A stretch of 64,000 bases of DNA from Parascedosporium putredinis. Lineage: Eukaryota; Ascomycota; Sordariomycetes; Microascales; Microascaceae. Where the stretch lies: contig CASHTG010000004.1 of NCBI GenBank assembly GCA_949357655.1, forward strand, positions 620,001 through 684,000, read 5' to 3'. Both the position numbers and the translations under genes were made by a program. The notes beneath the pieces were generated by a model. It was not told the origin of the DNA. It did not search any database and was given only the letters and a program-made list of their open reading frames with translations. Positions 11,685 to 24,879 of this stretch are shown piece after piece (position 1 is the stretch's first letter; each line of letters starts with the position of its first letter).

Positions 11685-14120
11685 ATGTCTCCCTCGCTTC
11701 GAGCTATCACCACGCTGGCCCTGGCCGGTGCCGCCCAGGCTACTACCACCTGGTCCCTCAAGGATGAATACAAGGGTGCCGGATTCTTCGACAAGTTCAA
11801 CTTCTATACCGTCAGCCCTGACCCGAACTGGAGCTACGTCCAGTACAGGAACCAGACCGATGCCAAGACCTTGGGCTTGATCGGCCAGACTGGCGAGGAT
11901 GTCTTCATCCGAGCTGACCATACCAACAAGGGCGACGCTGTCGGCCGAAACTCCATCCGCCTTGAGTCCAAGGAGACTTATACCCGCGCCCTCATCATTG
12001 CCCGCTTCTCCAAGCTGCCTAAGCCCGTCTGCGGTTCCTGGCCCGCCTTGTAAGTCATGTCCAAGAGGGTTAACCCTTGTTACTTGCCGCCTCCTTTGGA
12101 GGCCCATCCTGAGTTTTGTCGCTTATACACGCGTGAATATAGTTGGACCTATGGTGAGCCGTGGCCCAACGTCGGTGAGATCGATATCATGGAGACCTGG
12201 CATGACGGCACCGTGAGCAACTCCGTCATGCACACTGGTGACTCCTCCGTGTACGGTAACTGCAAGCTCGAGAGCACTGGCATCCGCGGCGGTGCTGGCT
12301 CCGTGACGACCAGCAACTGCGACAACCTCTACGCTGACTACGTTACCCAGTGGCCCAACCAGGGCTGCAGTGTCAAGGACACCGACGGCCCGTACGGTAC
12401 CGCCAGCCGCGCCGGTACCTACGCCGTTGAGTGGACTTCGGAGGCCATCAAGGTCTACTCCTTCAAGGCCGGTAGCGAGCCCGCCAACATTGGCAGCAGC
12501 AATCCCGATACCTCGTCGTGGGGTCTTCCCACCATGAGGGTCAGCAACGCCAACTGCAACATTGACCGCCACTTTGCCGACCAGAAGATTGTCCTCAACA
12601 TGGCGTTCTGCGGTATCCCCGTCCAGGAGAACGAGTTCTGGGTCAACCAGTCCAAGTGCAACACCAAGACCAACTACGCCACCTGCGTCGACTACGTCAA
12701 GAACGAGCCCCAGGACTTTGCGGATGTCAGCTTCCAGATCAAGGATATCCGCGTCTTCACCCAGACCACCGTTTCCACCACCACTACCTCGTCTACCAGC
12801 ACCTCGTCCACTTCCACTTCGTCTACTTCTACTTCGTCCACCAGCACCACGGAAACTAGCACTGAGGTGACTGATGAGCCTACTGCCACCGAGACCACTG
12901 CGGAGCCCACTGCCACTGACGGTACTGCGGAGCCCACTGCCACCGATGTCACCGAGGAGCCTACCGCTACTCATGGTACCGAGGAACCCACTGCTACCGA
13001 CGGTACTGAGGAGCCCACCGCTACTGATGGTACCAACGAGCCCACCGCTACCGATGGAACCAACGAGCCCACTGCCACTGATGGTACCGAGGAGCCTACC
13101 GCCACTGATGGTACCGAGGAGCCCACTGCTACTGACGGCACTGAGGAACCCACTGCCACTGATGGCACCGAGGAGCCTACCGCTACCGACGGTACTGAGG
13201 AACCCACTGCTACTGATGGTACCGAGGAGCCTACCGCCACTGATGGCACCGAGGAGCCCACTGCTACTGACGGCACTGAGGAACCCACTGCCACTGATGG
13301 CACCGAGGAGCCTACCGCTACCGACGGTACTGAGGAACCCACTGCTACTGATGGTACCGAGGAGCCTACCGCCACTGATGGCACCGAGGAGCCTACTGCT
13401 ACCGACGGTACTGAGGAGCCTACCGCTACTGACGGCACTGAGGAACCCACTGCTACTGACGGCACCGAAGAGCCCACCGCTACTGATGGTACCGAGGAGC
13501 CTACCGCTACTGACGGTACTGAGGAGCCTACTGCCACCGATGGCACTGAGGAACCCACTGCTACTGATGGCACCGAAGAACCCACCTGCACTGACGACAC
13601 CGAGGAGCCAACCGAGACCGATGATGGCCTCGTCACCTCTACTGTCTCCACCACTATTGTCGAGACCGTCACCGCCTGCCCCGAGACCGTGACTAACTGC
13701 CCCATCGGTGCCGTTGTCACCCGCACCGTCGCTGCCTACACCACCGTCTGCCCCGCCGAGGATGTCACCTCGGCCCCCGTTACCACTCTCGAGACCGTCA
13801 GCCGGGACGGCAGGACCACCATTACCTCCCACATCACCACCATCCGCACCGTGACCCTCTGCCCTCCCATCGCCACCGACTGCACTCCTGGCGATGTTGT
13901 CACCGAGGTTGTAGCGACCACCAGCGTCTGCGATGATGACGAGGTCCCTGCCGTTACTGCTACTCCCAAGCCTAGCAGCCCTGTTGGCAAGACCAACAGC
14001 ACCTCTCCTGTTGCTCCTTGCAACGGTGATGACTGCTCTAACCCCGTCGTCATCAGCGGCGCCGTCAAGGCCGGTATGAGCGTTGGTCTTGCCGCCCTCG
14101 TTGCTTTCTTTGCTCTTTAA
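11685..14120 (+). CDS. GPI-anchored GH16 endo-beta-1,3(4)-glucanase with a 28-unit Thr/Glu-rich repeat
   Basis: Two exons (11685-12049 and 12143-14120) encode 780 residues. The intron has a GTAAGT donor, and splicing restores the family motif AFWTYGEPWPN. A signal peptide (about 1-19, ending AAQA) leads into a GH16 catalytic domain with the ExDxxE catalytic motif in VGEIDIMETWHDG. After the catalytic domain comes a Ser/Thr stalk (about 12770-12870), then 28 nine-residue units of the type EPTATDGTE (12876-13631). A Cys-containing TVTACPETVTNCP-like region follows, as in fungal cell-wall proteins. The C-terminus is a hydrophobic GPI-attachment tail (AGMSVGLAALVAFFAL). The protein is predicted to be secreted, anchored to the plasma membrane or wall, and to act on beta-glucan, probably in wall remodelling. 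The repeats should act as a glycosylated spacer. The start is well supported by the signal peptide. No frameshift is seen. Substrate preference cannot be read from sequence. Confidence 0.92.
12876..13631 (+). repeat. 28 tandem 27-bp units inside the GH16 gene
   Basis: The units start every 27 bases from 12876 and encode EPTATDGTE variants. The first three and the last two diverge most, while the middle is nearly uniform. Units 10-14 (13119-13253) and 15-19 (13254-13388) are identical over 135 bp, which points to a recent five-unit duplication. Length changes here keep the reading frame. Confidence 0.95.
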
Positions 14121-15424
14121 GCGCGCCATGGATTTGTGGCAAGCACAAAAGCAGGGGTTGTAGCATGGGAAGGTTGTTGGTTTCTTTTATTTTTAATGTT
14201 GTTCCGGGGTTTCACTCTTCTTCACGGGGCGTCTTTAGCATGCGTGTTTGGTTATAGACAAGTGAAGAGTGGCGTCGGAGCGAGGATCTAGGGACATGGA
14301 TTCTCCTGTTCCCGCCTCCCCTCCGTCGCCTGGCTTTAGATTTCAGATGGATAACGTCGGATATTCTTGTAATGCGAGATGCGTTTGTGGCGAAACTGCC
14401 CCTTTTTACCAACTTATTACTATACACTTATTCTTTCCAGCCTTATACCTCCTTGTCTTCTCTATCGCTTATCTAGGGATACACTTTTCGGATCGGTTTA
14501 CACCAACGACGGGGCCACGTCTTTTCCTTTTTATCTTTTCGGCATTATGGGGTCACAGATATTGCTCCCAGTAGTCTAATGAAATACAAATTTTCACGGT
14601 TCATCTCTTTTGCAGACCCTGTAATTATCCTCCAACCCACTGCTTTTTAATGGTGATTGTATTAAGTAGTTTTGCATCTATGGATCCTTGGCTTGGGAAA
14701 CTGCATGGCCCCCTTTCTATGGAAAGGGGTTGGGATGGTTGAATTGTGTCCCGGCGCTCCAGGACCTGGTGCTCGTGCAGTCTCCTCTGTAATGCTCGTA
14801 AAAATATACTGGAACTCGTATAACGACGGTTCGCTCGTATGCCTTGAGAAAAATGACAGCTCCCTGCGGGGAGGGCCCTGCGCAATTCCCTCGTAATAGT
14901 CACTGGTGAATCCTTTCGCCCTCCTCGTATCTTCTTGTCCCATGCGTGCTAGTCTATCCCTACCTCTCAGGGGACTCTGTCGTAAGATTAGAAGCGGGCG
15001 TGTTCCGAAGGCATATCCCCGTGTGGACCTTGAGGGGTGATGGGCGGTAGCGAACGGGGCGAGCGAGAGAGTTTGGATATGAGCTAGAAGACACCGGGCT
15101 GGGGAAAAAGAATAAAAATAAATTACTATCCCTTTTCTCCTCCCTTGCGTCTTGCGAGTTCGAGCCCTTTTTCTATGGTAAGATGGATCGGCTAGTGTGT
15201 GTGTATAGATCCTTTCATCCAAAAAAGATAACGTGAAGAAGGAAATGCTATATGTAGCTCTAGACCACGTGTAACGCGCCGCAACTACTTCGTGACATGA
15301 GACTAGAGTCCGGAAAAAAAAGGGATTGAAGAGAAATATATTAGAGAAGAAATAGAAGAATCTATGGAGCGTACGACTGAACGCAGACTCTGGTTCCCCT
15401 ACCCACGTGGTATAACGTCCCGAA
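14121..15424. other. Intergenic between convergent GH16 and DUF2421 genes
   Basis: This 1.3-kb stretch lies between convergent 3' ends. A 300-codon open frame on the minus strand (14662-15564) overlaps the end of the neighbouring gene in a different frame and has no recognisable domain. I treat it as chance. No other features were seen. Confidence 0.5.
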
Positions 15425-18400
15425 CTACTGGAGAAGCAGCGCCTCTTCGCTGAGCACGCCAAACAGCCCCTCCACCTCCTTGAGCACCTTGCCCAATTCG
15501 TCCGCCACCTGCGAGGTAAGTAGCGTATAGATATACAGCAGCGAAAAGTCCCGCTCCTTGACAATGGCTAGGTCGCTCGCGTCCACCGTGGAATCGAACG
15601 TGAAACCCATACCCTCCCGGACGGATGCGCCGTACGAGGCGCCCGATCGGCCGCGGCTGGTGCTACGCTCCGCGTAAGGCGACGAGATGCGTCTCCGCCA
15701 ACTTACGGGGACTGGCTCAGGCGATTAGGGCTGACGAGGCGGTGACGATGGCGGTCGGCGTCGGGCTCGGCCGAGGTGCCGGACTCCTCTTTGGCGATTC
15801 CGTCACCCCCATCGCCACGGGGTTGGGGTGGTCGTCGCCGGGGATGGTGGTCCCGGGGTGCCGATATCGACGGCGGTGCTGGTGCCATGGGAGAGCCCTA
15901 GGTCGCCCCCGTCGGGGTTTAGGCGGGCGTCTTGTTCCCGCTCAATCATCTCTGCCTGCTGCTTCCTGATCTGATGCATTTTGCTCAGGAGCCTGTCCTT
16001 TACGCCGATGATGCTGGGGATGGCGTCTGTGAGGGGGTACTCTAGCATGACGGAGCTGGCGATGACCTGGCACACGTGGCAGATGCGATCGCAGAGGATG
16101 GCGCGTTCGGGCGCCGTGAAGCGTAGGAGAGCGCGTTCACCGGGGCTTAAGTGGGCGCGGCGCATCGTGGCGAGATTCATGGCGTGGAAGCCGTCGAGAA
16201 TGCGGTTGGTGGATTGCATGATACGGGCGTAGGGGTCCTTGGGGAAGGGACCGCGCAAGGAAAACTCGGACTGCGCTGCATTGCGGAGGCCGTCGAGCTT
16301 TTGCGCTATAGTTGAGTGAAGGCCGAGATTAGCGGAAAATATTCTTAAGAGAAAAAGGGAAGGGAAGTGAAAAGAAAACGTGCGGTAAGGGGGATTAAGG
16401 AGGGGTTATTCTTACAATATCGTCGCAGGGCAGCCTGCTCACCCGTTCTGAGGTAACCAGTCGGGTTGTCTCCGCCCCTAAGCAGCACCGCCAGCGGCCC
16501 TCTCTTCCAAATCAGACCAAGCTGGAGGTACAGCACCGACACGCCCTCCCTAAACTTCTTACGCCCGGAAAGCGGCCAGATGATGCGGCAGACGATGAGG
16601 CCCCAGACGATACCGAGGGTCACCGCGATGAACCGGTGGAAGCAAATGTCAAAGATGAGGGGTCGCGAGTCCTCGTCGAGGTCGTCCTGGTCGTCGTCGT
16701 AGAGCTCGCGGGCGAGGCTAAAGGCGTACAGGACCGAGACATTCCACGTGAGCAGGGTCATGCGGGCGAGCTGGCCGCTCTTTGTTTCGAAGACGAGGTA
16801 AAGTTGTACAGGCTCATGAGCCAGCAGAAGAAGGCGAGGAGCCAGGCGTCCCCGTCGCTCACGATCCAGCCCGTGAGGGCGCAGATGGCGCCGATAATCG
16901 TGCCGCGGAAGCGCGCGAGGCTGGTGGTGTTGCTAGCGCCCACCGTCGTGGCGATGACAATCATGTAGGACAGTAGGCCCCATTCGCCTCGCCACTGCTT
17001 ATATGTCGGACGTGTGGTGGGAATAAAGGCGAAGGCCGCCCACGCGATAGCGCCGATGCCGACCTTGATGCCAAAAAGAACTACCCCAAAAACATGTTAG
17101 CTTGGCCGCCTTTTTCTCTCGTGACTTTTGGAATGGTATATGGGGAAAGGAGAATAAGTTGTAAACGTACTATCATCGCGGGTAAGCCAACGTAGTAGGC
17201 CCATCCAGGTTTTGGCCACCTTCCTAGCCCACTCGCTCACGTCTCCCGCCGCGTCCCAGTTGTAATTGTCCCTCCGACGCAGCAGCTCATCGGGGATACC
17301 CTGAGGCATCGCCGACTTCCTTAGGGGCCTGACGACGCGGCGGTGCGGCTCCAGCAGCGAATCGCCCTCGATGTCGTCCATGGCAATCGCGTCGCCCTTT
17401 CGCGAAGGCCACACATACCTCCAGAAGCGCAGCCAGTTCCAGCTGCGAAAGTTGGCGTCGACGACGAACTTGAAGTCGTCAATGGCATCGAGGTAGGCGG
17501 AAATTTCGTGGGCTACGGACTGCAAGCTGTAGCTGAAGTGGCTGCACGCGGCGGCTACTTCCTCGATATCGGCTTGGACGTCCTCGGACCGCGCCTTTTC
17601 GAGTTCGATGCTATCGTAGAGGTCCTGCAGCGAGCTGGTTCGGGCCTGGTCGTAGAGGCTCAAGGCCTCGGCTAAGCTGGACTTGAAGTTGACATTGACG
17701 AGGATCTCGAATCCGCCCCGGGGCGCGGGGAGAAGGGGGCTGGCGCAGAATCTCGGAGAGCGTGTAGGCGAGGGATTTCATAGAAGGCCCTAGCCTCGTG
17801 ATGAAGATTTCAAAGATCTCGGACGGCACGCGGAAACCCGTCACGGACACCGAGTCGGCGTAGACGGGCTCGGGCGACATGACGAGCTCGTCGTCGATCT
17901 CGACTGTCTCGGAAATGGAGTCGAGTGAGGCCATGTTCTCGCGCGTTTGGCGGAGGAAACTGGACACGGCGCGGGTGATAGTGGGCCTCCGGGCGGCGCT
18001 CGATATCGGCGACAGAGCCCGGTTGGGTGGGTCGGCGTTGGACTCCTTGAGAAGCACAAACTGGGCGTCGCAGGCGGACCTCAGACCTCCAACGGCCTGG
18101 GAGAGCTTGTCGATGCTGGCGACGATGGCTTTGGCGGCAAAGTATTGCTTCTCGCGGCCGAGGAAGTAGTATTCGAATTTAGACTCGCGGAGGGTGCTGC
18201 TAATGGTGTCGTGGGAGGAGGTGAGCTGGGCGAGTGTGTTGGCGTAGCCGGTCGAATGGAGCTCCTCCTCCGACCCATTTAGAAAACCGCGCGTGATGGC
18301 GGCGATCTGCTCGCCGAGACTGACGACGCCGGTGGACATGGCTCTCCGCAGGCCGCGGCGCGCAGAGGAGCGCCAGACGAGCATGTTCACGGCAGACGTG

Positions 18401-19294
18401 ATGGTGATGCCTAGGAGCAACATCTTGAGGACCTGTTCGTTCTTGGCCGTGGAGAACTGCCCGCCGTAGACAACCTCCTCCTTGGTGATGGGCGTGATGA
18501 TGGCGATCGAGGCCAGGGTACAGGCGACGTTGACCAGGGGCCGGCTAAACTTTGCTTCACCCAGCCCACGAAGCCGAGGCCTCCTCCGATGAAGACGATG
18601 AGAACGACGAAACGCGCTAGCGCAACCATGCCGAGCTTCGTCGAGAGGATAAGCGAAGTCGCCATGGAGGCAAAGGACACGACCTGGGCGAACAGGACGG
18701 CGGCGATGGAGATCAAGATGGCTTCGAGCATGGACCCGACGGTCCGGGCCGGGTGAAAGTAGACGGTGATGGTGGCAACGATGTGCTTGCCATCGAGGCG
18801 GCCGAGGAAATCGGCAAAGGGTTCCCAGAAGGTGGCGGTCGTGCCCAGCACGTACGCGAGCGAGCATTTGAGGACGGCCTTGCCGTTGGGGGAGCGGAGC
18901 CAGGCCCAGAGGAGGGCGCCCAAGGACACGACATTATAGACGAGGGCCTCGAAGCGGCGGCGCAGCGGCACGGATTCGGTCGTGAAGACGGAGTGGAAGG
19001 AATTAGTACGCGTGTGGTTGTTGGATACGGGGAGGAGCGGAGGGTTAAATTTCGTCGCGTCCGCTGGCCTGTGCTGGGTATGATGTAGGTGCCGGTTTGT
19101 AACCTCTATTTGCAAAGAAAAAGAAAACACAGCGGTAAATAGTTAGCCAAGCTCACGTTAAGGTGGTGGGATGCTTGATGCCGTGATGTCACGAGCAAAG
19201 CAAGCAAGGAGGGTGGGAGGGGGATGTTGCGTACTCCTCTCCGCGAGGGCCGTCGTGGCACCCACGAGGTGACCGCGGGAGTATCGGAGGTCAT
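15425..19294 (-). CDS. ArAE_2_N / DUF2421 family membrane protein (putative ER/plasma-membrane transporter), frameshifted
   Basis: This fungal family resembles aromatic-acid exporters (FUSC-like) and is linked by homology to brefeldin A sensitivity proteins. The substrate is unknown. The reading shows an N-terminal membrane block (ALLWAWLRSPNGKAVLKCSL, HIVATITVYFHPARTVGSML, ARFVVLIVFIGGGLGFVGWV), a cytosolic middle, and a second membrane block (GEWGLLSYMIVIATTVGASN, WLLAFFCWLMSLYNF, RFIAVTLGIVWGLIVCRIIW). The C-terminal DUF2421 region ends LFGVLSEEALLLQ. Likely introns are 17081-17170 and 16306-16415, both with clean splice sites, plus one near 19120-19232 with a CTAAC branch site. The first ATG is taken at 19294 (MTSDTPAVTSW), which is less certain. 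Frame breaks lie near 18550, 17710, 16800 (one T short in a TTT run at LYNF), 15810 and 15690. The intact domain order argues that these are sequence errors. Confidence 0.8.
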
Positions 19295-22200
19295 TCCGAG
19301 GCGAGGCAGGGGCCGGGTCGTACGGCGGCGTTGGTACTGAGAAACGGAGAATGCGCAAGGGCACCCGGCATCACAGAGGGAATGCTTGCTGCTTCAAGGT
19401 GGCGGAAGGCGACACTACACAGCTATACATGATTCCATCAAGCTTGCGCTTTCCAACAGCAGCGATCAAAAAACGCCGGATAGTGCGGCGGCCTGGTCAA
19501 GAGAGGCCCGCGGCCAATTGGGAGCAGAAGAGAAAACTCGGAGCCCCTCGAGTTGTCAAGCGTCGGAATAGCGCGTAGGATCGAGACGAAGGTCGAGGTC
19601 GTAACGGAACGAGTTCGAATTGAATTAATTTTCGATCGAGGGAGGTTGCGAGGGAGGGGGAAATGGTTGCTAGTGGAAAGGTCGGTTTAGCTCCGAGCAA
19701 TTCGTGGGGAGCTAAGGATGGTTTATACTGTTGCCTTGTCCGCGCTGCTGCTTGGTGATGCAAGCGACTTTGGGGGTTGGAGGATTAGAGTTAGGCGAGG
19801 TTTGGGACGCTGATTTGATCAATTGATGCCAAATTCGGCGTCGATCTCTTGGCAAGCTCCGATCTCCATGTCCGTCACAGCAATCTTTCCAGAGTTTTAA
19901 ACTTCTAGCGTTCCACACTGGAATCCAGGTAAATAAGGGAAGGATATTAGAGAGAATAGATAAAACAAGATTTTTGGATACATGTATCATTCTGTCAACC
20001 ATCCTCTCGCCTTTTGAATCAATATCGGCATCGCGTCTTCTTCCTCTGCTCAATCAATGGGTTCAATGCTCTCGCCCACGTTTGCCCCACCAGCTCGATA
20101 CAGTGCAAGGTGGTGCATTTCTTTGCATCGAGCGCCCCGCTAACTCCGATATTACTTGAAGTGCCAGGCAAAATTGATGTTGTCACGTGCAGCAACTGGG
20201 TAAGTTCAAGTTGATGACTTCAAAGTTCCAGCTGGGAGGACCTGGCGAAAAGCTTCGGCAGCGCGCGGAACTTTGATATACCAAAGTTTCTCCCTTTCCC
20301 TTGCGGACCGGGAAAAGAGCGAATCAAAGGCCAGGTTTGAAACATGACCTCGTAAGCGAAAGATGGGCGAGCAGCAGTATCAAGAAGTCGAGGGGGAAAA
20401 AAGCCGCATCTCGTGAGCTATCCGTTCTCGAGTGGCTTCACACCTCCTCAAACCGCTGCTAGATAGGATGGTGCACCCTCGACCTTTTCAGTCCTACCAT
20501 TGAATTCAATGGGCCCTCCAAATTACAGGGAGAAGCGGGTTATCCGAAATCATGTCGCAACGGCTTCGGACCCTGCTGTCTCGTGGACGAAGAGAGAAGG
20601 TCGACTCTAGGAACTGCGGTGGGAATAAGCATTATGGGTGCTCTCTTGCTGGCTGAGAAACATAGCACCCTATGATGAGCAGAAGCTGCAGGTATACCTC
20701 TTCCTTTGTGCGTGCTTTTTCCCGGCCGTCTCCCCCGTTCAGGCAGCTAGAGGGTCTGCACATTTGCGTCATCGAAGCTACGAGCCCACTGCATACATCA
20801 ACTATTACCTTTACCCTAGCCTAGAAATCCACTATTCAACCACGCTTCAACTTGCTCATGCTGCCGTTTGCTGGTTCTTTACTCCCCTTTCAAGCATCCC
20901 GGCCGGGATGCTGGATGATCCGGTCCCGGTGTTATTTAGCATGGAAAGAATGGAAAGTATGGAAAGGGGGCGCGGGGAAAACCGCACAATCTGACACACT
21001 CATCCTTTGCCAGACCACCCTGCGGGATCCTGGTTCCAAGGGATCCCACCGTGAGGAACAGGCCACCCCCAGCAGAAAAAAACAGACCAACCCCATGAGT
21101 CCAAATGCCCACAGACATCCTATCATGCCTGACATCTCTTGTGCGCGCGCGTCTTGGCACCAAACCCAACGCCTCCGACTTTGAAAAGACGTCGCCCTCA
21201 ACACCAGTCGTCCAAGCCCAAGTAAAAATAGAACGCTTAGTTTGGTCATCTGAGACAAGCTTCGAGTATATCTCTAACCCAACGATTTCCTCGATTTATG
21301 CTATGCGAGCGTATCGAAGCTAGTAAACGCAGTGAAGCATAGTGGCCCAATCGCGATCTCTTGAGCAGGCGTCAGCATCAAGGGTGTCAGGGTTAGCCAT
21401 GTCGGGTTATTGGGCCAAACCAGGATCTTTCTAAAACATGGATGACCCTCTCGTCCGTTCATGGTTGAAATGAATTCCTCCGCCTTGTGCACGCACTGTA
21501 CGAGCCATTTCCACGTCGGTGTGGGAAGGTGGGAAGAGCCCTGTTGCACATTGGATGGCGTATCAACTACTACTCAGTGCTGCTTGATCTCCTTTTTCGT
21601 CGACGGAGCCCAAGGAGATGATCCTCGAAGGCAGTATCATTTTGGGAAGTAATAACGAAAGCCCCGCTCCGTCGAGCCTCTCCATTAATACCAGGAACCT
21701 TACCCCGCCAACTCCTCCCAAAAACCTGAATGGCGGGACGCCGAGTTTCAATTTCCAGCCCTTCCAGCTCCCCGTTTCTGTTTGTCTAGCAGTCCTTGCT
21801 TGAATCCATTGGTTTTCGTCCAAAATTACAGGAAGGGAAAAGGAAGCCTGGGGATCTTGCGCGCTAGAAATTGAAACCCTAGCACCCCTACCACCCATCC
21901 TGCCCGGCAGGCGGATTCCGGGACTTGCCACTTTGCTCTGTGACTTCTGCAGCCGTCCGAGTGTGAGCGGCGGTCAAAATCAGGAGGCAATGCGATGTGA
22001 CAACCACATAGATACTATGAGCTGATGGCAACTTCAGCATCATGGGACCTAAGGTATTCCCGCTGAACGGATAGCCTTCTAGCTCAAGACGGGAGGGAAG
22101 GATACATCAATCCGATTGATCAGATTCCATTAAACCGTGCCGCCATCTCAAGACTAGGTTTCAGCATTCTTCACAAAGGAACCTTGACGTTGGGGCTGGG

Positions 22201-24879
22201 AATATGAGCATTTTGGATCGGGAGCTTACTCGTTGACAAGTCCTGCGGCGCCATGAGCAAACTACTTTGGTGAGGTTGCATCCAAGGAAGACAGGGCAGC
22301 GCCGACTCCGCGCTCAAGGCGGTCTGACGAAATGGGGGTTGAAACACCAATTAGGACATCTCCGGGCGCGAATGGGATCTAAGCCCTCCTCGGGATCAAA
22401 AATTACATCCACCAGAGTAGTGAGGAATAGTGAATAGTGAGGAGTGAGTAGTGGCAGTGGGGTAGTGGCATCCGTCGATGGTGGTTAGCGTGAGGAGAGG
22501 TCGAGGTTGGCTCGAATTGGCAATTTGGGGAGCCCCTCGTCAGCGAGCCGCACTCCGCACTCCGCGCTCCCGGTATACCCTCCCGGGTTATCTTGCCTCA
22601 ACTAGAAACATAGATCTTGGGAAACAAGAAGAAATATGGAGCTTCTTTGTTTTCCCGCCCGCCTCCTCAACCCGTTAAACTAGAGATGGTAAGTTTGGGG
22701 AGCGGGCAGGCCGCAGCCTTGAGGATGGCGTGTTGATCTCGTGCCCTCGAAAGACGCAAACACGACATTCCCTGGGATCGCAAGTCTTCCGTCGAAGAAT
22801 TGGACAATGGAACCGGTATCCATCCATCCTATAGGTCCATGCCCAATGTCCCGTTTGCTCGTGTGTTTCTGGGTATATGGACTGGCGACTGGCTGCCCGT
22901 CTAAAGTATGTCCACGCGCGTGGCTCATGTTGAGCAACGTGAAGCTTGTTCCTGGATGTCGTTCCAAGCTTGATAAGGTTGCGAAGCTAGCCTAACGGGT
23001 ACCTCGAAGGCATCCTGTGCAGATTTGACAGCCTGACAGGATTAAGGGTACGCCGCTACAGAAAATGCTGGTGAGACATCGGAGCTCGAGGCGTTAGGGG
23101 TTAGAAGGGAGGGGGGGGGGGGGCAAAAGGAAGGGACGGAAGGTACCTCAGTATTGAGGCAAGGTAAGAAGGAGCGCTGAGGGCAAGTACAAGTAAGGCA
23201 GGTAGATTGGTAGAGTACTTTGGTTGGTGGGTACGAGTCTAGTGCTGCCGCCGTCGTTGCAGATGCAATCCTCGCCATGGGAGGCAAAGAAAGGGAAGGA
23301 ACGGTGGGCGGGTCCCCTCCAGATCGCCTCTTGCCGAAAATTCTATCTGCTCTGGCCAACGATTACGATTACCCCATTCTCATTTTATCCTTTTCGAGCC
23401 TTCTCCGTCGAACCCGTTCTCGAATCCATTCTCTTATGGAGGGGTAATAATGGATTGATCTATGGATCTTGCTGGCCCGTTTCGAGCCGCAGCCCCAGCC
23501 CCCATCTTGGCTTTGCCTGGTGTTGTCCCTTCACCTTGCTTCCGAGTTAGATAGAGAGCAATATCCCACCGGTTTCTCTTGCCTCGCCTTGCGCTTGAAC
23601 CGAACTCTCAGCGGCGGGGTCACATACATATCCAAATTGGACCCAACAAGCCACTCGCCAGTTTTCGAACCGAACCAAACCGTGTGCGATCCCCCGCGTG
23701 CCGGCCTCCTCCTGCCAACCCCATTAACCACTGTTTTATTGCGCACTAGACGAGGCACTAGCATGGCGTGGGACTAACCGCCGCCACCACACCACCACGA
23801 AACAAACCCCATCATATACCATGGGACACGGGGAGCAATCGTTGATACCTCAAGTGCTAGCGTAGTCGTGGGAGTGTCCTCAGGCTTCTGTTTCCCTAAC
23901 CGGCCGAGACGGGCTCGCTTTTGTTTGGGCATCCTCGATTTTTTTCTTCTTTTTTATTCCATCCCGCCGCAATCATTCCAAGACGGCAAGCTCATAGTAC
24001 TTGCTACCTTACCCAGCTTGTCCAAACATATATATCGTATATATCATCGGCATTTACATGTAGTACTACTGCATTTGCTTCAAAGGGCCCGTCGAATCAA
24101 TCACGCGTGCTGTCTACTTTTTCTTGCTCCCTTTCTGGGGGTTCCTTTTCTTCTTCCCTCCCTTCAAGCACTCAAGCACCGACAGGCCAGTTCGCAAGCG
24201 CCCTGGCCGCCACCCCCCTCCCCCGACATCCTGGTACTCCACCCCTCCGCCCCCACCATCGATTTGGCTTTGTCGCTGTCCGAATTACCAGCCAAGGACC
24301 AAACCGGCCAGAAACCCCTCCTTCACACGGTTCCCTACTTTCAAACTTCGTGAACCCCCTTTCTTCCTTAACTACCGACAAAGATCTCCATCTAGAGGGA
24401 ACAACGTTCGTGGCTCTTGAGGGGAAAAAGGGCTCCGTCACAAGACGAAAGCGATTGATCCGGCTTTCCTTTTGTCTCCTATCCATATTTCTCGAAACCG
24501 GTTGTCTTTTTTAACCTCGTCATATTTCTCCCCTCCTCCCTCTCTAGTTGGACGAATCCCTGGACGACGCCGACCCCTCATTAGGACCGGTTTCCCTCGA
24601 CCTGCGACAATCGAGTGCCGCCCCTCAACGGCTTCTTCCCGACATCTACCTAGAGGAGAAAGCTGATTTGCTCTAAAACTCTTGAAGCAGCTGGTATCCG
24701 CAAACATCACTGCTGCCAGAGTTGAGATCTTTTCTCTTTTTGCCAATCGCTTCAAGCCCATATCGACCAAGGTCGCCTTTTTCTCGCCCTTGATCCGCCC
24801 CCCTTCCCTTATCTGCCGGCCCCTTGCGGTCCCGACGAGCGCCCTCTCGCGAGAAATTTCCACACTTCACTCCGCCGCC
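19295..24879. other. 5.6-kb gene-poor region and leader of the MAPKK gene
   Basis: I find no gene with domain or splice support. Visible features are GAGTA/GTAGTG-rich simple sequence at 22418-22470, a run of 13 Gs at 23111-23123 and a pyrimidine-rich tract from about 23920. The frame of the MAPKK is open upstream to about 24682 but has no in-frame ATG before 24880. The last 0.5-1 kb is probably promoter and 5' UTR. Confidence 0.5.
23111..23123. repeat. Run of 13 Gs
   Basis: A homopolymer of 13 guanines sits in non-coding DNA. Its true length is doubtful given the frame breaks at shorter homopolymers elsewhere. Confidence 0.7.

Noticed and set aside
12123..14129. 668-codon open frame on the minus strand covering the GH16 gene, plus 251- and 272-codon frames within the repeat
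   Set aside because: They arise because the 27-bp repeat is free of stops in several frames. The sense frame has a signal peptide, catalytic motif, intron and GPI tail. The others are Gly/Ser, Val/Ser or Pro/Leu monotony without domains.
14662..15564. 300-codon minus-strand open frame overlapping the DUF2421 3' end
   Set aside because: It runs out of frame with the conserved C-terminal sequence LFGVLSEEALLLQ and shows no domain or coding bias.
24682..24879. Possible N-terminal extension of the MAPKK in an open frame upstream of its ATG
   Set aside because: No in-frame ATG lies in the extension, and the ATG at 24880 has an optimal context and fits the family start.
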